Assembly (NCBI RefSeq): GCF_013466425.1
Contig: NZ_CP059165.1
Span: forward strand, 2,852,001-2,916,000
Direction: 5' to 3'
DNA from: Mycobacterium vicinigordonae
Lineage (GTDB): Bacteria; Actinomycetota; Actinomycetes; Mycobacteriales; Mycobacteriaceae
Length of the DNA stretch: 64,000 bases
Under the pieces are notes generated by a model, which did no database searches, had not been told where the DNA came from, and saw only the letters and a program-made list of their open reading frames with translations. This document shows positions 26,203-34,979 of this stretch, piece by piece. Position 1 is the stretch's first letter. Each line of letters starts with the position of its first letter. Position numbers and translations under genes: made by a program.

Positions 26203-26642
26203 GATGCGATCCTCCAGGCGTGCACGATGCGCTTGACACCGTCGTCGCCGGTGAACAGCGGCATCGTCGTCAGCTCCATCTCCATGCCGACCTTTAGGTC
26301 GGCTGCCAGCGTGCCCTCCACCACCTTGCCGAGCACGATGATGCCCTCGTGGGCCAGTTCCACCGCGGCGATCGCGAACGGCTCGAAATCAGCCGGCGCT
26401 GGATAGGGGGCCGGCGGGGGGTATCGATTCTCGGTGTAGCTCCACAGCTTTCCGCGATTGGACAGGGCGACGGCTTCGAGCGTGTCGCTGTCGCAGGCCG
26501 GATTCGGGCAGTTGTTCTCCCGCGGCGGGAACACGTATGTGCCACACTGCGGGCATTTGCTGCCGATCAGGTGAGTGGTTCCGTTGTCGTCGGTGGCGAA
26601 CCATCCGTCGATCGCAGGTTGCTGGCTGGTGACTTCGGGCAC
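26199..26642 (-). CDS. DUF35 OB-fold protein with zinc ribbon
   Basis: A 147-residue acyl-CoA-associated protein. KCPQCGTYVFPPRENNCPNPAC gives four cysteines for a zinc ribbon (about residues 29-50), followed by an OB-fold (about 55-140) with KLWSYTENRYPPPAPYP and IIVLGKVVEG. Such proteins are the obligate partners of Ltp-type thiolase-like enzymes, forming hetero-oligomeric aldolases or hydratase/aldolases. Its stop overlaps the thiolase-like start in an ATGA junction, so the pair is translated together. Corresponds to Rv1628c. The start is divergent from polA with about 70 bases between. Confidence 0.85.
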   Translation of the reverse strand: MPEVTSQQPAIDGWFATDDNGTTHLIGSKCPQCGTYVFPPRENNCPNPACDSDTLEAVALSNRGKLWSYTENRYPPPAPYPAPADFEPFAIAAVELAHEGIIVLGKVVEGTLAADLKVGMEMELTTMPLFTGDDGVKRIVHAWRIAS

Positions 26643-26699
26643 CGGGCAAGACTACCAAGCGCTTGTTTGGGTACACCAGGGCGCGTCGGACCCGATGCC

Positions 26700-26705
26700 T
26701 AGAGT
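26700..26705 (+). promoter_or_regulatory. Putative -10 element of polA (leaderless)
   Basis: TAGAGT fits TANNNT and ends exactly seven bases before GTG 26713. No Shine-Dalgarno sequence precedes either candidate start. Eight bases further up, GCGTCGGAC (26683-26691) shares five of nine positions with the RecA_NDp -35 consensus TTGTCRGTG, too weak to assign. Confidence 0.4.
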
Positions 26706-26712
26706 GAATCTC

Positions 26713-29415
26713 GTGACTGCCACCTCCCAGGATCAAACCAAGCCGACCCTGATGCTCCTGGACGGCAATTCGCTGGCGTTCCGGGCCTTTTACGCTCTGC
26801 CTGCGGAGAACTTCAAGACGCGCGGCGGGCTGACCACCAACGCGGTCTACGGCTTCACCGCCATGTTGATCAACCTGCTGCGCGATGAGACTCCAACTCA
26901 TATCGCCGCGGCCTTCGACGTCTCACGCCAGACATTCCGCTCCGAGCGCTACCCCGAATACAAGGCCAACCGGTCCTCGACGCCCGACGAGTTTCACGGC
27001 CAGATCGACATCACCAAGGAGGTGCTCAACGCACTGGGCATCACCGTGCTGGCCGAACCGGGGTTCGAGGCCGACGACATCATCGCCACGCTGGCCACCC
27101 AGGCCGAGGGCGAGGGCTACCGGGTGCTGGTGGTCACCGGCGACCGCGACTCCCTGCAATTGGTCAGCGACGACGTCACCGTGCTCTACCCACGCAAGGG
27201 CGTCAGCGAACTCACCCGCTTCACCCCCGACGCCGTCGTCGAGAAATACGGACTCACCCCGAAGCAGTACCCGGACTTCGCCGCACTGCGCGGCGACCCC
27301 AGCGACAACCTGCCCGGCATTCCGGGAGTGGGGGAGAAGACCGCCTCGAAGTGGATCATCGAATACGGCTCACTGCAGTCGCTGGTCGACAACGTCGACT
27401 CGGTGCGCGGCAAAGTCGGCGACGCTTTACGGGCGCACGTGGCCAACGTTGTCCTCAACAGGGACCTGACCGAACTCGTGAAGGACGTGCCGCTGGCGCA
27501 GACGCCCGACACGCTGCGGTTGCAACCGTGGGACCGCGACCACATCCACCGGCTCTTCGACGACCTCGAGTTCCGCGTCTTGCGGGACCGCCTGTTCGAC
27601 ACGCTCGCTGCCGTCGAGCCCGAGGTCGACGAAGGGTTCGATGTGCGCGGCGGTGCCCTCGAGCCCGGATCCGTGCGGCAGTGGCTGGACGCGCATGTCG
27701 GCGACGGGCGCCGCGCTGGCCTGACGGTGGTCGGCACCCACCTGCCGCACGGCGGTGACGCGACGGCGCTGGCCATTGCTGCCGCCGACGGTGACGGCGC
27801 CTACCTGGACACGGCCACGCTGACACCCGAGGATGACGCCGCACTGGCAGAGTGGCTGGCCGACACCGACAAGCCCAAGGCGCTGCACGAGGCGAAGTTG
27901 GCCATCCACGACCTTGCCGGCCGTGGCTGGACGCTGGCCGGCGTCACCTCCGATACCGCGCTGGCTGCCTACCTGGTGCGGCCGGGGCAGCGCAGCTTCA
28001 CCCTCGACGATCTCTCGCTGCGCTATCTGCGCCGCGAGTTACGGGCGGAAACTGCTGAGCAACAACAACTTTCGTTGCTCGATGACGACGATGGCACCGA
28101 CGAGCAGGCCGTCCAAACCGCAATCTTGCGGGCCCGCGCCGTCATCGACCTGGCCAACGCCCTGGACGCCGAACTGGACCGCATCGACTCCACGGCGCTG
28201 CTAGGGGAGATGGAGCTCCCGGTGCAGCAGGTGCTGGCCGACTTGGAAGCTGCCGGCATCGCCGTCGACCTCGGCCTGCTAACCGACCTGCAGAACCAGT
28301 TCGCCGACCAGATCCGCGACGCCGCTGAAGCCGCCTTTGCAGTGATCGGCAAGCAGATCAACCTGGGCTCGCCCAAGCAGCTGCAAGTGGTGCTGTTCGA
28401 CGAGCTGGGCATGCCCAAGACCAAACGCACCAAGACCGGCTACACCACGGATGCGGACGCCCTGCAGTCGCTGTTCGACAAGACAGGCCACCCGTTCCTG
28501 CAGCATCTGCTCACCCACCGCGACGTCACCCGGCTCAAGGTCACCGTCGACGGGCTGCTGAACTCGGTGGCTAGTGACGGCCGCATCCACACCACGTTCA
28601 ACCAGACCGTCGCCGCCACTGGACGGCTCTCATCCACCGAACCCAACCTGCAGAACATCCCGATCCGCACCGACGCCGGCCGCCAGATCCGTAATGCGTT
28701 CGTGGTGGGACGCGGCTACCACGAGCTGATGACAGCCGACTACAGCCAGATCGAGATGCGAATCATGGCCCACCTATCCCGCGATGAGGGGCTGATCGAA
28801 GCCTTCAACACCGGCGAGGACTTGCACTCGTTCGTGGCTGCACGGGCGTTCGGTGTGCCGATCGACGAGGTCACTGCCGAACTGCGGCGCCGGGTCAAGG
28901 CGATGTCGTACGGTCTGGCCTACGGACTGAGCGCCTACGGCTTATCGGCCCAGCTCAAGATCTCCACCGAAGAGGCCAAGGAACAGATGGACCAGTACTT
29001 CGCCCGGTTTGGCGGGGTACGCGACTACCTGATGGCCGTGGTGGAACAGGCCCGCAAGGACGGCTACACCTCGACCGTGCTGGGCCGGCGGCGCTACCTG
29101 CCAGAACTGGACAGCAGCAACCGCCAGGTCCGCGAGGCCGCCGAACGCGCCGCACTCAACGCGCCCATCCAGGGCAGCGCCGCGGACATCATCAAGGTGG
29201 CGATGATTGAGGTCGACAAGGCGATCAAGGACGCCAAGCTGGCGTCGCGCATGTTGCTGCAGGTGCACGACGAGTTGTTGCTGGAGATCGCCCCGGGCGA
29301 GCGCGAGCAAGTGGAAGCACTGGTACGCGACAAGATGGGCGGCGCGTACCCGCTGGACGTGCCGTTGGAGGTGTCGGTCGGCTACGGCCACAGCTGGGAT
29401 TCGGCGGCGCACTGA
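26713..29415 (+). CDS. polA: DNA polymerase I
   Basis: A 900-residue family A polymerase for Okazaki fragment processing and repair gap filling. Residues 1-300 are the 5' nuclease (LLDGNSLAFRAFYALP, EADDIIATLA, VVTGDRDSLQLV, DNLPGIPGVGEKTA). The middle 3'-5' exonuclease-like domain lacks the usual acidic motifs, as in other mycobacteria. The polymerase domain has motif A TADYSQIEMRIMAH, motif B RRVKAMSYGLAYGLSAYG and motif C LLQVHDELLLE. GTG 26713 was chosen because TAGAGT (26700-26705) lies seven bases before it, the layout of a leaderless mycobacterial mRNA; ATG 26695 (six residues longer) is the alternative. Corresponds to Rv1629. Confidence 0.95.
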   Translation: MTATSQDQTKPTLMLLDGNSLAFRAFYALPAENFKTRGGLTTNAVYGFTAMLINLLRDETPTHIAAAFDVSRQTFRSERYPEYKANRSSTPDEFHGQIDITKEVLNALGITVLAEPGFEADDIIATLATQAEGEGYRVLVVTGDRDSLQLVSDDVTVLYPRKGVSELTRFTPDAVVEKYGLTPKQYPDFAALRGDPSDNLPGIPGVGEKTASKWIIEYGSLQSLVDNVDSVRGKVGDALRAHVANVVLNRDLTELVKDVPLAQTPDTLRLQPWDRDHIHRLFDDLEFRVLRDRLFDTLAAVEPEVDEGFDVRGGALEPGSVRQWLDAHVGDGRRAGLTVVGTHLPHGGDATALAIAAADGDGAYLDTATLTPEDDAALAEWLADTDKPKALHEAKLAIHDLAGRGWTLAGVTSDTALAAYLVRPGQRSFTLDDLSLRYLRRELRAETAEQQQLSLLDDDDGTDEQAVQTAILRARAVIDLANALDAELDRIDSTALLGEMELPVQQVLADLEAAGIAVDLGLLTDLQNQFADQIRDAAEAAFAVIGKQINLGSPKQLQVVLFDELGMPKTKRTKTGYTTDADALQSLFDKTGHPFLQHLLTHRDVTRLKVTVDGLLNSVASDGRIHTTFNQTVAATGRLSSTEPNLQNIPIRTDAGRQIRNAFVVGRGYHELMTADYSQIEMRIMAHLSRDEGLIEAFNTGEDLHSFVAARAFGVPIDEVTAELRRRVKAMSYGLAYGLSAYGLSAQLKISTEEAKEQMDQYFARFGGVRDYLMAVVEQARKDGYTSTVLGRRRYLPELDSSNRQVREAAERAALNAPIQGSAADIIKVAMIEVDKAIKDAKLASRMLLQVHDELLLEIAPGEREQVEALVRDKMGGAYPLDVPLEVSVGYGHSWDSAAH

Positions 29416-29547
29416 GCTGTTCCGGGCCGCAGCAGTCACCTACGCACAGTGGGACCGGGTTTGGCCAGCATGTAGGCGGTCGAGTAGCCTCGACGGGTAA
29501 ACCCAAATTGTCCCTGCGATCAATCCTGTCCGGAGCAACCCAACAAT

Positions 29548-30993
29548 ATGCCGAGTCCCACCGTCACCTCGCCGCAAGTAGCCATCAACGACATTGGCAC
29601 CAGCGAGGATTTTCTTGCCGCAATAGACAAAACGATCAAGTACTTCAACGATGGCGACATCGTGGAGGGAACCATCGTCAAAGTGGACCGGGACGAGGTG
29701 CTCCTCGACATCGGCTACAAGACCGAAGGGGTAATCCCCGCCCGCGAGCTCTCCATCAAACACGACGTCGATCCCAATGAGGTCGTTTCCGTCGGTGACG
29801 AGGTCGAGGCCCTGGTTCTCACCAAAGAGGACAAAGAGGGCCGGCTGATCCTGTCCAAGAAGCGCGCCCAGTACGAGCGCGCCTGGGGCACCATCGAGGA
29901 GCTCAAGGAGAAGGACGAGGCCGTCAAGGGCACCGTCATTGAGGTCGTCAAGGGCGGCCTGATCCTCGACATCGGGCTGCGTGGCTTCCTGCCCGCCTCG
30001 CTTGTCGAGATGCGCCGGGTGCGTGACCTGCAGCCGTACATCGGCAAGGAGATCGAAGCCAAGATCATCGAGCTGGACAAGAACCGCAACAACGTGGTGC
30101 TGTCCCGCCGCGCCTGGCTGGAGCAGACCCAGTCCGAGGTACGTAGCGAATTCCTCAACCAGCTGCAGAAGGGCACCATCCGCAAGGGTGTGGTCTCTTC
30201 CATCGTCAACTTCGGCGCTTTCGTCGACCTCGGTGGGGTGGACGGCCTGGTACACGTCTCGGAGCTGTCCTGGAAGCACATCGACCACCCGTCCGAGGTG
30301 GTGACGGTGGGCGATGAGGTCACCGTCGAGGTTCTCGACGTCGACATGGACCGCGAGCGGGTTTCGTTGTCGCTGAAGGCGACTCAGGAAGACCCGTGGC
30401 GCCACTTCGCCCGCACCCACGCCATCGGCCAGATCGTGCCGGGCAAGGTCACCAAGCTGGTGCCGTTCGGTGCGTTCGTGCGCGTCGAGGAGGGCATCGA
30501 GGGCCTGGTGCACATCTCCGAGCTGGCCGAGCGCCACGTCGAGGTCCCCGACCAAGTGGTCGCCGTCGGCGACGACGCGATGGTCAAGGTCATCGACATC
30601 GACCTGGAACGGCGCCGAATTTCGTTGTCGCTCAAGCAGGCCAACGAGGACTACACCGATGAGTTCGACCCCGCCAAGTACGGCATGGCGGACAGCTACG
30701 ACGAGCAGGGCAACTACATCTTCCCCGAAGGCTTCGATGCCGAAACCAACGAGTGGATCGAAGGTTTCGACGCGCAGCGCAACGAGTGGGAGGCCCGCTA
30801 CGCCGAGGCCGAGCGTCGGCACAAGATGCACACCGCGCAGATGGAGAAGTTCGCTGCCGCTGAGGCCGCCGAACACAGCAGCGGTGGCAGCAGCTCGTCG
30901 AGCAGCAGCTCTTCGGAGAAGTCCGCGGGCGGGTCGCTGGCCAGCGACGCGCAGCTGGCTGCTCTGCGCGAAAAGCTCGCCGGCAACGCGTAA
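29548..30993 (+). CDS. rpsA: 30S ribosomal protein S1
   Basis: A 481-residue protein with four S1 RNA-binding domains at about residues 34-105, 120-190, 208-277 and 294-365 (for example GDIVEGTIVKVDRDEVLLDIG, GTIRKGVVSSIVNFGAFVDLG, VPGKVTKLVPFGAFVRVEEG). Four domains are usual for actinobacterial S1 against six in E. coli. The tail has a run of serines (SSGGSSSSSSSSSEK) and ends ASDAQLAALREKLAGNA. S1 brings mRNA to the ribosome and takes part in trans-translation; M. tuberculosis RpsA (Rv1630) was proposed as a pyrazinoic acid target, a claim that is disputed. The ATG follows about 130 intergenic bases with a TAGCCT hexamer near 29487. Confidence 0.96.
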   Translation: MPSPTVTSPQVAINDIGTSEDFLAAIDKTIKYFNDGDIVEGTIVKVDRDEVLLDIGYKTEGVIPARELSIKHDVDPNEVVSVGDEVEALVLTKEDKEGRLILSKKRAQYERAWGTIEELKEKDEAVKGTVIEVVKGGLILDIGLRGFLPASLVEMRRVRDLQPYIGKEIEAKIIELDKNRNNVVLSRRAWLEQTQSEVRSEFLNQLQKGTIRKGVVSSIVNFGAFVDLGGVDGLVHVSELSWKHIDHPSEVVTVGDEVTVEVLDVDMDRERVSLSLKATQEDPWRHFARTHAIGQIVPGKVTKLVPFGAFVRVEEGIEGLVHISELAERHVEVPDQVVAVGDDAMVKVIDIDLERRRISLSLKQANEDYTDEFDPAKYGMADSYDEQGNYIFPEGFDAETNEWIEGFDAQRNEWEARYAEAERRHKMHTAQMEKFAAAEAAEHSSGGSSSSSSSSSEKSAGGSLASDAQLAALREKLAGNA

Positions 30994-31002
30994 TACGCAC
31001 GG

Positions 31003-32217
31003 ATGCTGCGCATCGGGCTGACCGGCGGAATCGGCGCCGGCAAGTCGGCGCTGTCCAAGACGTTCTCGGAGTGCGGCGGCATCATCGTCGACGGTGATGT
31101 CATCGCGCGCGAGGTCGTCGAGCGGGGCACCGAGGGGCTAGCGGCACTGGTCGACGCTTTCGGCGAGGAAATTCTGCTGCCTGACGGTGCGCTGGATCGA
31201 CCGGCGTTGGCGGCCAAGGCTTTTGCCGATGACGATGAGCGCAAGAAGCTCAACGGCATTGTGCACCCCTTGGTCGCCAAGCGCCGCGCCGCGATCATCG
31301 CTGCGGTATCGCAGGATTCCGTTGTGGTGGAGGACATTCCGCTGCTGGTGGAATCGGGGATGGCGCCACTGTTCCCGCTGGTGGTCATTGTGCACGCGGA
31401 CGTCGAACTGCGCGTGCGACGGCTGGTCGAGCAGCGGGGTATGACCGAAGACGACGCCCGGGCTCGTATCGCCGCGCAGGCAACCGACGAGCAGCGCCGC
31501 GCCGTCGCTGACATCTGGCTGGACAACTCGGGAAGTCAAGGGGAGTTAGTCGAGCGGGCGAAAGACGTATGGCACAACCGGATCCTGCCGTTTGCGCATA
31601 ATCTCACGGAGCGCCAGCCTGCGTGGGCGCAGGCACGGCTGGTCCCTGCCGACCCGACCTGGCCGGACCAGGCCCGGCGCATCGTCAACCGGCTCAAGAC
31701 CACGTGTGGGCACCGGGCGGTTCGCGTCGACCACATCGGCTCAACGGCAGTGCCCGACCTTGACGCCAAAGACGTCATCGACATTCAGGTGACGGTCGGA
31801 TCGCTGGACGTGGCCGACGAACTCGTTGAACCGTTGCTGGCTGCGGGCTACCCTCGCCTCGAGCACATCACCCAAGACTCCGCCAAGTCCGATGCCCGCA
31901 GCACCGTCGCCAGCTTCGACCATAGTGACGACCCAGCATTGTGGCACAAACGTATTCACGCCTCCGCCGATCCCGGACGCCGGACCAACGTGCACATCCG
32001 GATAGACGGGCGGCCCAATCAGCAGTTCGCGCTGTTGTTCGTGGACTGGCTCAAGGCCAACCCCGGCGCCCGCAAGGACTACCTGGAAGTCAAGCGGGCA
32101 GCCGACGCGAGTGGCGGCGGTGACATCATCCGCTACGTCACCGCCAAGGAGCCCTGGTTCCTCGATGCCTACCGCCGCGCGTGGGAGTGGGCCGACACCA
32201 CCGGCTGGAAGCCCTGA
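31003..32217 (+). CDS. coaE: Dephospho-CoA kinase fused to a GrpB/UPF0157 domain
   Basis: Residues 1 to about 200 are CoaE, which phosphorylates dephospho-CoA in the last step of coenzyme A synthesis: P-loop GGIGAGKSALS at about residues 8-18, the VDGDVIAREV motif, and VEDIPLLVESG. Residues about 205-400 are a nucleotidyltransferase-like GrpB (UPF0157) domain with WPDQARRIVNRL, HIGSTAVPDLDAKDVIDIQV and RTNVHIRIDG. The fusion, about 404 residues, is the actinobacterial form (Rv1631, 407 residues as remembered), where the extra domain is thought to help folding or regulation. It lies nine bases after rpsA. Confidence 0.94.
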   Translation: MLRIGLTGGIGAGKSALSKTFSECGGIIVDGDVIAREVVERGTEGLAALVDAFGEEILLPDGALDRPALAAKAFADDDERKKLNGIVHPLVAKRRAAIIAAVSQDSVVVEDIPLLVESGMAPLFPLVVIVHADVELRVRRLVEQRGMTEDDARARIAAQATDEQRRAVADIWLDNSGSQGELVERAKDVWHNRILPFAHNLTERQPAWAQARLVPADPTWPDQARRIVNRLKTTCGHRAVRVDHIGSTAVPDLDAKDVIDIQVTVGSLDVADELVEPLLAAGYPRLEHITQDSAKSDARSTVASFDHSDDPALWHKRIHASADPGRRTNVHIRIDGRPNQQFALLFVDWLKANPGARKDYLEVKRAADASGGGDIIRYVTAKEPWFLDAYRRAWEWADTTGWKP

Positions 32218-32238
32218 GGGGCCGAGTACCTTTTTTTC

Positions 32239-33216
32239 ATGCCGTTCGTCACCGACATCCTTGGACCACGACGGCCCGTCACGGATTTGGCGCCGTCCCT
32301 TGACCCCGGTCGGCTGCGCCGCACCAGCACCATCGACACCCATCCGGGTGTGCCGGGTGAATCCATTGCCGACCTGCGGGGGCGCGATGCGGTAGGCACC
32401 GAGGATGGGATCGCGGTGCTCGGGGAAGTCCGGATTGGTGCGCGGCTGGTGGATTTCGTCGTCGACGAGATCGAGTCAACACCGCCGGACGATCGGCTGG
32501 ACATGCTGCGCGGTCACCGGGTCAGCCGGGGTTTCCGGGCCAAACTGACCGAGTTGCTTCGCGACGAAGTGTGCAAATCCAGCCTGATTCACCTGCTGCT
32601 CGACGACTGGGTTGGTGCGGCGCTGGTGTCGGGCTATGCCCTTGCGCACGCGGCGATCGTCCTGGGTGTCGAGCAGACGATGCCGCCAGGTGTGGCTGAT
32701 CGGATGGCCGGGATCTGTGCGGGTTTCGCGCCGGAGGCGTCCCTGGTCGACTATGCCCGCCGACACGATGTCATCCCGACCGGCCGCGGCCCGCTGGCTC
32801 CGCCGCTGGACGGACTGCACGCCGTCGCGCCGCTGCGACAGCGGGGAATGCGACGATTCCGCCGGCTCGACGCATGGCCGGTGGACGACGGGTTGGTGGA
32901 ATTCGATGCGCACTTTCGCGATTCCCACCTGGACGACGACCTGGTGGAGACGATCTTGCACGAGTACACGGTGACCGGCAGGGTCGACGAGAGGACCCGC
33001 ACCGTCACATCCGCGCACGCCGATGTGCGGGTGCTGCCGTGGCAGGAATGCCCGGGTGCCATCGGAAGCGCGGCGCGTATCGCGGGCATGACCCTGACCG
33101 AGCTGCGGGACCGCGTCCGGGGCGAATTCGTCGGAACCAGTACCTGCACGCATCTCAACGACACGCTTCGCACGATCGCCGACCTGGATGCGCTGCTGAA
33201 TCTGTCCACCCGCTAG
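32239..33216 (+). CDS. DUF2889 family protein
   Basis: A 325-residue soluble protein of unknown function. The start LRRTSTIDTHPG and the ending QECPGAIGSAARIAGM, then GTSTCTHLNDTLRTIADL, are the features of DUF2889 proteins, in which histidines and aspartates are conserved. No signal peptide or membrane helix is seen. It begins 22 bases after coaE, so it may share that transcript. I do not recall it next to coaE in M. tuberculosis, so it may be accessory. Members elsewhere sit near lipid or aromatic degradation genes, which is only a hint. Confidence 0.72.
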   Translation: MPFVTDILGPRRPVTDLAPSLDPGRLRRTSTIDTHPGVPGESIADLRGRDAVGTEDGIAVLGEVRIGARLVDFVVDEIESTPPDDRLDMLRGHRVSRGFRAKLTELLRDEVCKSSLIHLLLDDWVGAALVSGYALAHAAIVLGVEQTMPPGVADRMAGICAGFAPEASLVDYARRHDVIPTGRGPLAPPLDGLHAVAPLRQRGMRRFRRLDAWPVDDGLVEFDAHFRDSHLDDDLVETILHEYTVTGRVDERTRTVTSAHADVRVLPWQECPGAIGSAARIAGMTLTELRDRVRGEFVGTSTCTHLNDTLRTIADLDALLNLSTR

Positions 33217-33236
33217 CAGCCGTCAGGGTCGCCGCG

Positions 33237-33875
33237 CTAGTGCTCGATGCGGTGCTGGTCGGGGGTTAATCCGTTCTTCGAACGCCCGCTCGCAGTCTGA
33301 TCACCCGGCTGCGGGGCAGCGAGATATCCGGTCAGCATCAGGACGATCTCGTCCTCGGCGTCATCGAAGTCGACATCTTCCCCGGAAGCGACCAGCCTAT
33401 GGACCAGTGACTCGATGGTGGCCACCACGATTTGGGCGGTGAGTTTGCCGGGCCGTATTCCGGGGAATCGCGCCAGCAGCTGGGCGGCCGCAGCCACGCT
33501 GAACCGCTCCAGCTCGCGCAACCGGTCGAGAAACTCTGGCGCCCGCGGAGCCTCCTCGAACAGCACGCGGTGCAGGCGCGGATTGTGCCGGTGGTTGTCG
33601 ATGGTCGCGCGCACGAACAGCCGCACCGTCTCTTCCAGTCCCGCGGGCAGCCCCCCGGACAACCGCTCTGCCAGCAGCGCGGCCCCGGCCTCCACATGCT
33701 CGTCCATCAGAGCGCGCAGCACCGCGTCCTTGTTGGGGAAGTACTGGTACAACGAACCGATCGAAACTCCTGCCCGCTCGGCGATGCGGTTGGTGGTGCC
33801 GGCGGCGTACCCGTATTCGGCGAAAATCTGAGCCGAGGCCTCAAGGATGCGTTGCCGGGTCTGGGTGGCCCGCAT
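33237..33875 (-). CDS. TetR family transcriptional regulator
   Basis: A 212-residue repressor. The N-terminal helix-turn-helix is TRQRILEASAQIFAEYGYAAGTTNRIAERAGVSIGSLYQYFPNKDAV in outline (about residues 5-55), and the rest is the helical ligand-binding domain. ATG 33875 is the only usual start; the frame continues upstream as PRITPTDRFRQRKQPQQ to a stop at about 33944 without a start codon, although that stretch looks like a normal TetR N-terminal extension. It is divergent from the SRPBCC gene (141 bases between), which it may control, and convergent with the DUF2889 gene. Confidence 0.88.
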   Translation of the reverse strand: MRATQTRQRILEASAQIFAEYGYAAGTTNRIAERAGVSIGSLYQYFPNKDAVLRALMDEHVEAGAALLAERLSGGLPAGLEETVRLFVRATIDNHRHNPRLHRVLFEEAPRAPEFLDRLRELERFSVAAAAQLLARFPGIRPGKLTAQIVVATIESLVHRLVASGEDVDFDDAEDEIVLMLTGYLAAPQPGDQTASGRSKNGLTPDQHRIEH

Positions 33876-34017
33876 CTGTTGAGGCTGCTTGCGCTGCCGA
33901 AACCGGTCAGTCGGGGTGATCCTGGGCCTCCCGGTGCTGGCGGGTCAAAAGCGAGTAGTCATTGGACGGTCCTACCAGGAAAATTAGGGTTACCTAACCA
34001 TGCTTGAGGAGTCCGAA

Positions 34018-34467
34018 ATGCGTACCGTCCACATTGAAACTATCCTGCCCAGCTGCGCCGAGCGGGTGTGGCCGGCGATGCTCTCCCCGGCCACCTTTCT
34101 CTACGTCTGCAAGGGGCTGTTCGGATTCCCGGCGCTGGCGGGCCGCACCGAGGAGTTGCGGCTGGGGGAAAAGGGCACTGGATGGCTGATGGCGTTTCAC
34201 GTCGTCCCCGCCTACCGGCACACCATCGAAATCGTCGAGGTCGACGCGGCGACCGGAACGATTCGGACCCACGAACATGGCGGCGTCCTCAAAACCTGGA
34301 ACCACACCCTGCATGTCGAACCCCTCGGCGCCAATTCATGCCGCTACAGCGACACCGTCGATATCGATGCCGGCGTCCTCACCGATGTCGTCGTTGCGGT
34401 GGCCAACGGGATCTACCGCTACCGGCAGCGGCGCTGGCGCAAGCTAGCCCGGCGGCACCTGAGCTAA
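34018..34467 (+). CDS. SRPBCC (START-like) ligand-binding protein
   Basis: About 149 residues with the polyketide-cyclase/START fold pattern: an N-terminal strand TVHIETILPSCAERVWPAML with the following helix, central strands (GWLMAFHVVPAYRHTIEIVEV), and a long C-terminal helix (LTDVVVAVANGIYRYRQRRWRKL). Such proteins bind hydrophobic ligands. ATG 34018 is preceded by GAGGAG (34004-34009) at a good distance, so it is preferred to ATG 34000. Its end overlaps the convergent DUF402 gene by 4 bases. It may be regulated by the divergent TetR gene. Confidence 0.72.
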   Translation: MRTVHIETILPSCAERVWPAMLSPATFLYVCKGLFGFPALAGRTEELRLGEKGTGWLMAFHVVPAYRHTIEIVEVDAATGTIRTHEHGGVLKTWNHTLHVEPLGANSCRYSDTVDIDAGVLTDVVVAVANGIYRYRQRRWRKLARRHLS

Positions 34468-34907
34468 GTGCCGAGCCAGCTGAGCTGGATGCCATCGGCC
34501 ACCAGCCACGCCATCAGGTCGTACCCGTGACCGGCCAGCCCGTCAATGGCCGCCACGGCCCGGCGCACCGCCCGCTCGGCCACGTCGGGAGTCAACAGAC
34601 CTTGGCGTAGGGCTTCGAGCAGTTCGTCCACGTCGGCCAGTTCCGCGCTGCGACCGGTGCGCACTTCGATGTCGAGGTAGTGGTCCTCCGAACGCCACAC
34701 CGTGTCGCCTGGCGTGTACTCGCCGACATCGAGGTAGTAGTCGTGGTCGCGTTCGTGGCCGGGGTTGAAGTGAAACACCGTGGCGCGCAAGCCCATCGAC
34801 GGCAATAGCCAGGACTCGAGGTAGTGGAACTGAGCGCGGCCGGGAGTGGGCCGGGCCAGATACAGCCCCCACGGATGCACCGCGTACTCGTCCACAGCCC
34901 GCACCAT
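34464..34907 (-). CDS. DUF402 protein (phosphodiesterase/phosphatase-like barrel), Rv1632c-like
   Basis: A 147-residue protein with DUF402 features: WGLYLARPTPGRAQFHYLESWLLP, GHERDHDYYLDVG and WRSEDHYLDIEVRTGRSAEL, followed by a helical end. DUF402 proteins include nucleoside phosphatases and the FAU-1 RNA-binding group. The start is doubtful: in the same frame, upstream of ATG 34907, the sequence reads HPPKHETFDLTARTNTDPKG, which looks like the normal family N-terminus, up to the TAG of the ABC gene at 34980-34982, yet this stretch has no ATG, GTG or TTG. Corresponds to Rv1632c. Confidence 0.8.
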   Translation of the reverse strand: MVRAVDEYAVHPWGLYLARPTPGRAQFHYLESWLLPSMGLRATVFHFNPGHERDHDYYLDVGEYTPGDTVWRSEDHYLDIEVRTGRSAELADVDELLEALRQGLLTPDVAERAVRRAVAAIDGLAGHGYDLMAWLVADGIQLSWLGT

Positions 34908-34979
34908 GCCCTTCGGGTCGGTGTTGGTGCGGGCGGTCAGGTCGAATGTCTCATGCTTGGGAGGATGGATGCGGTCAGC

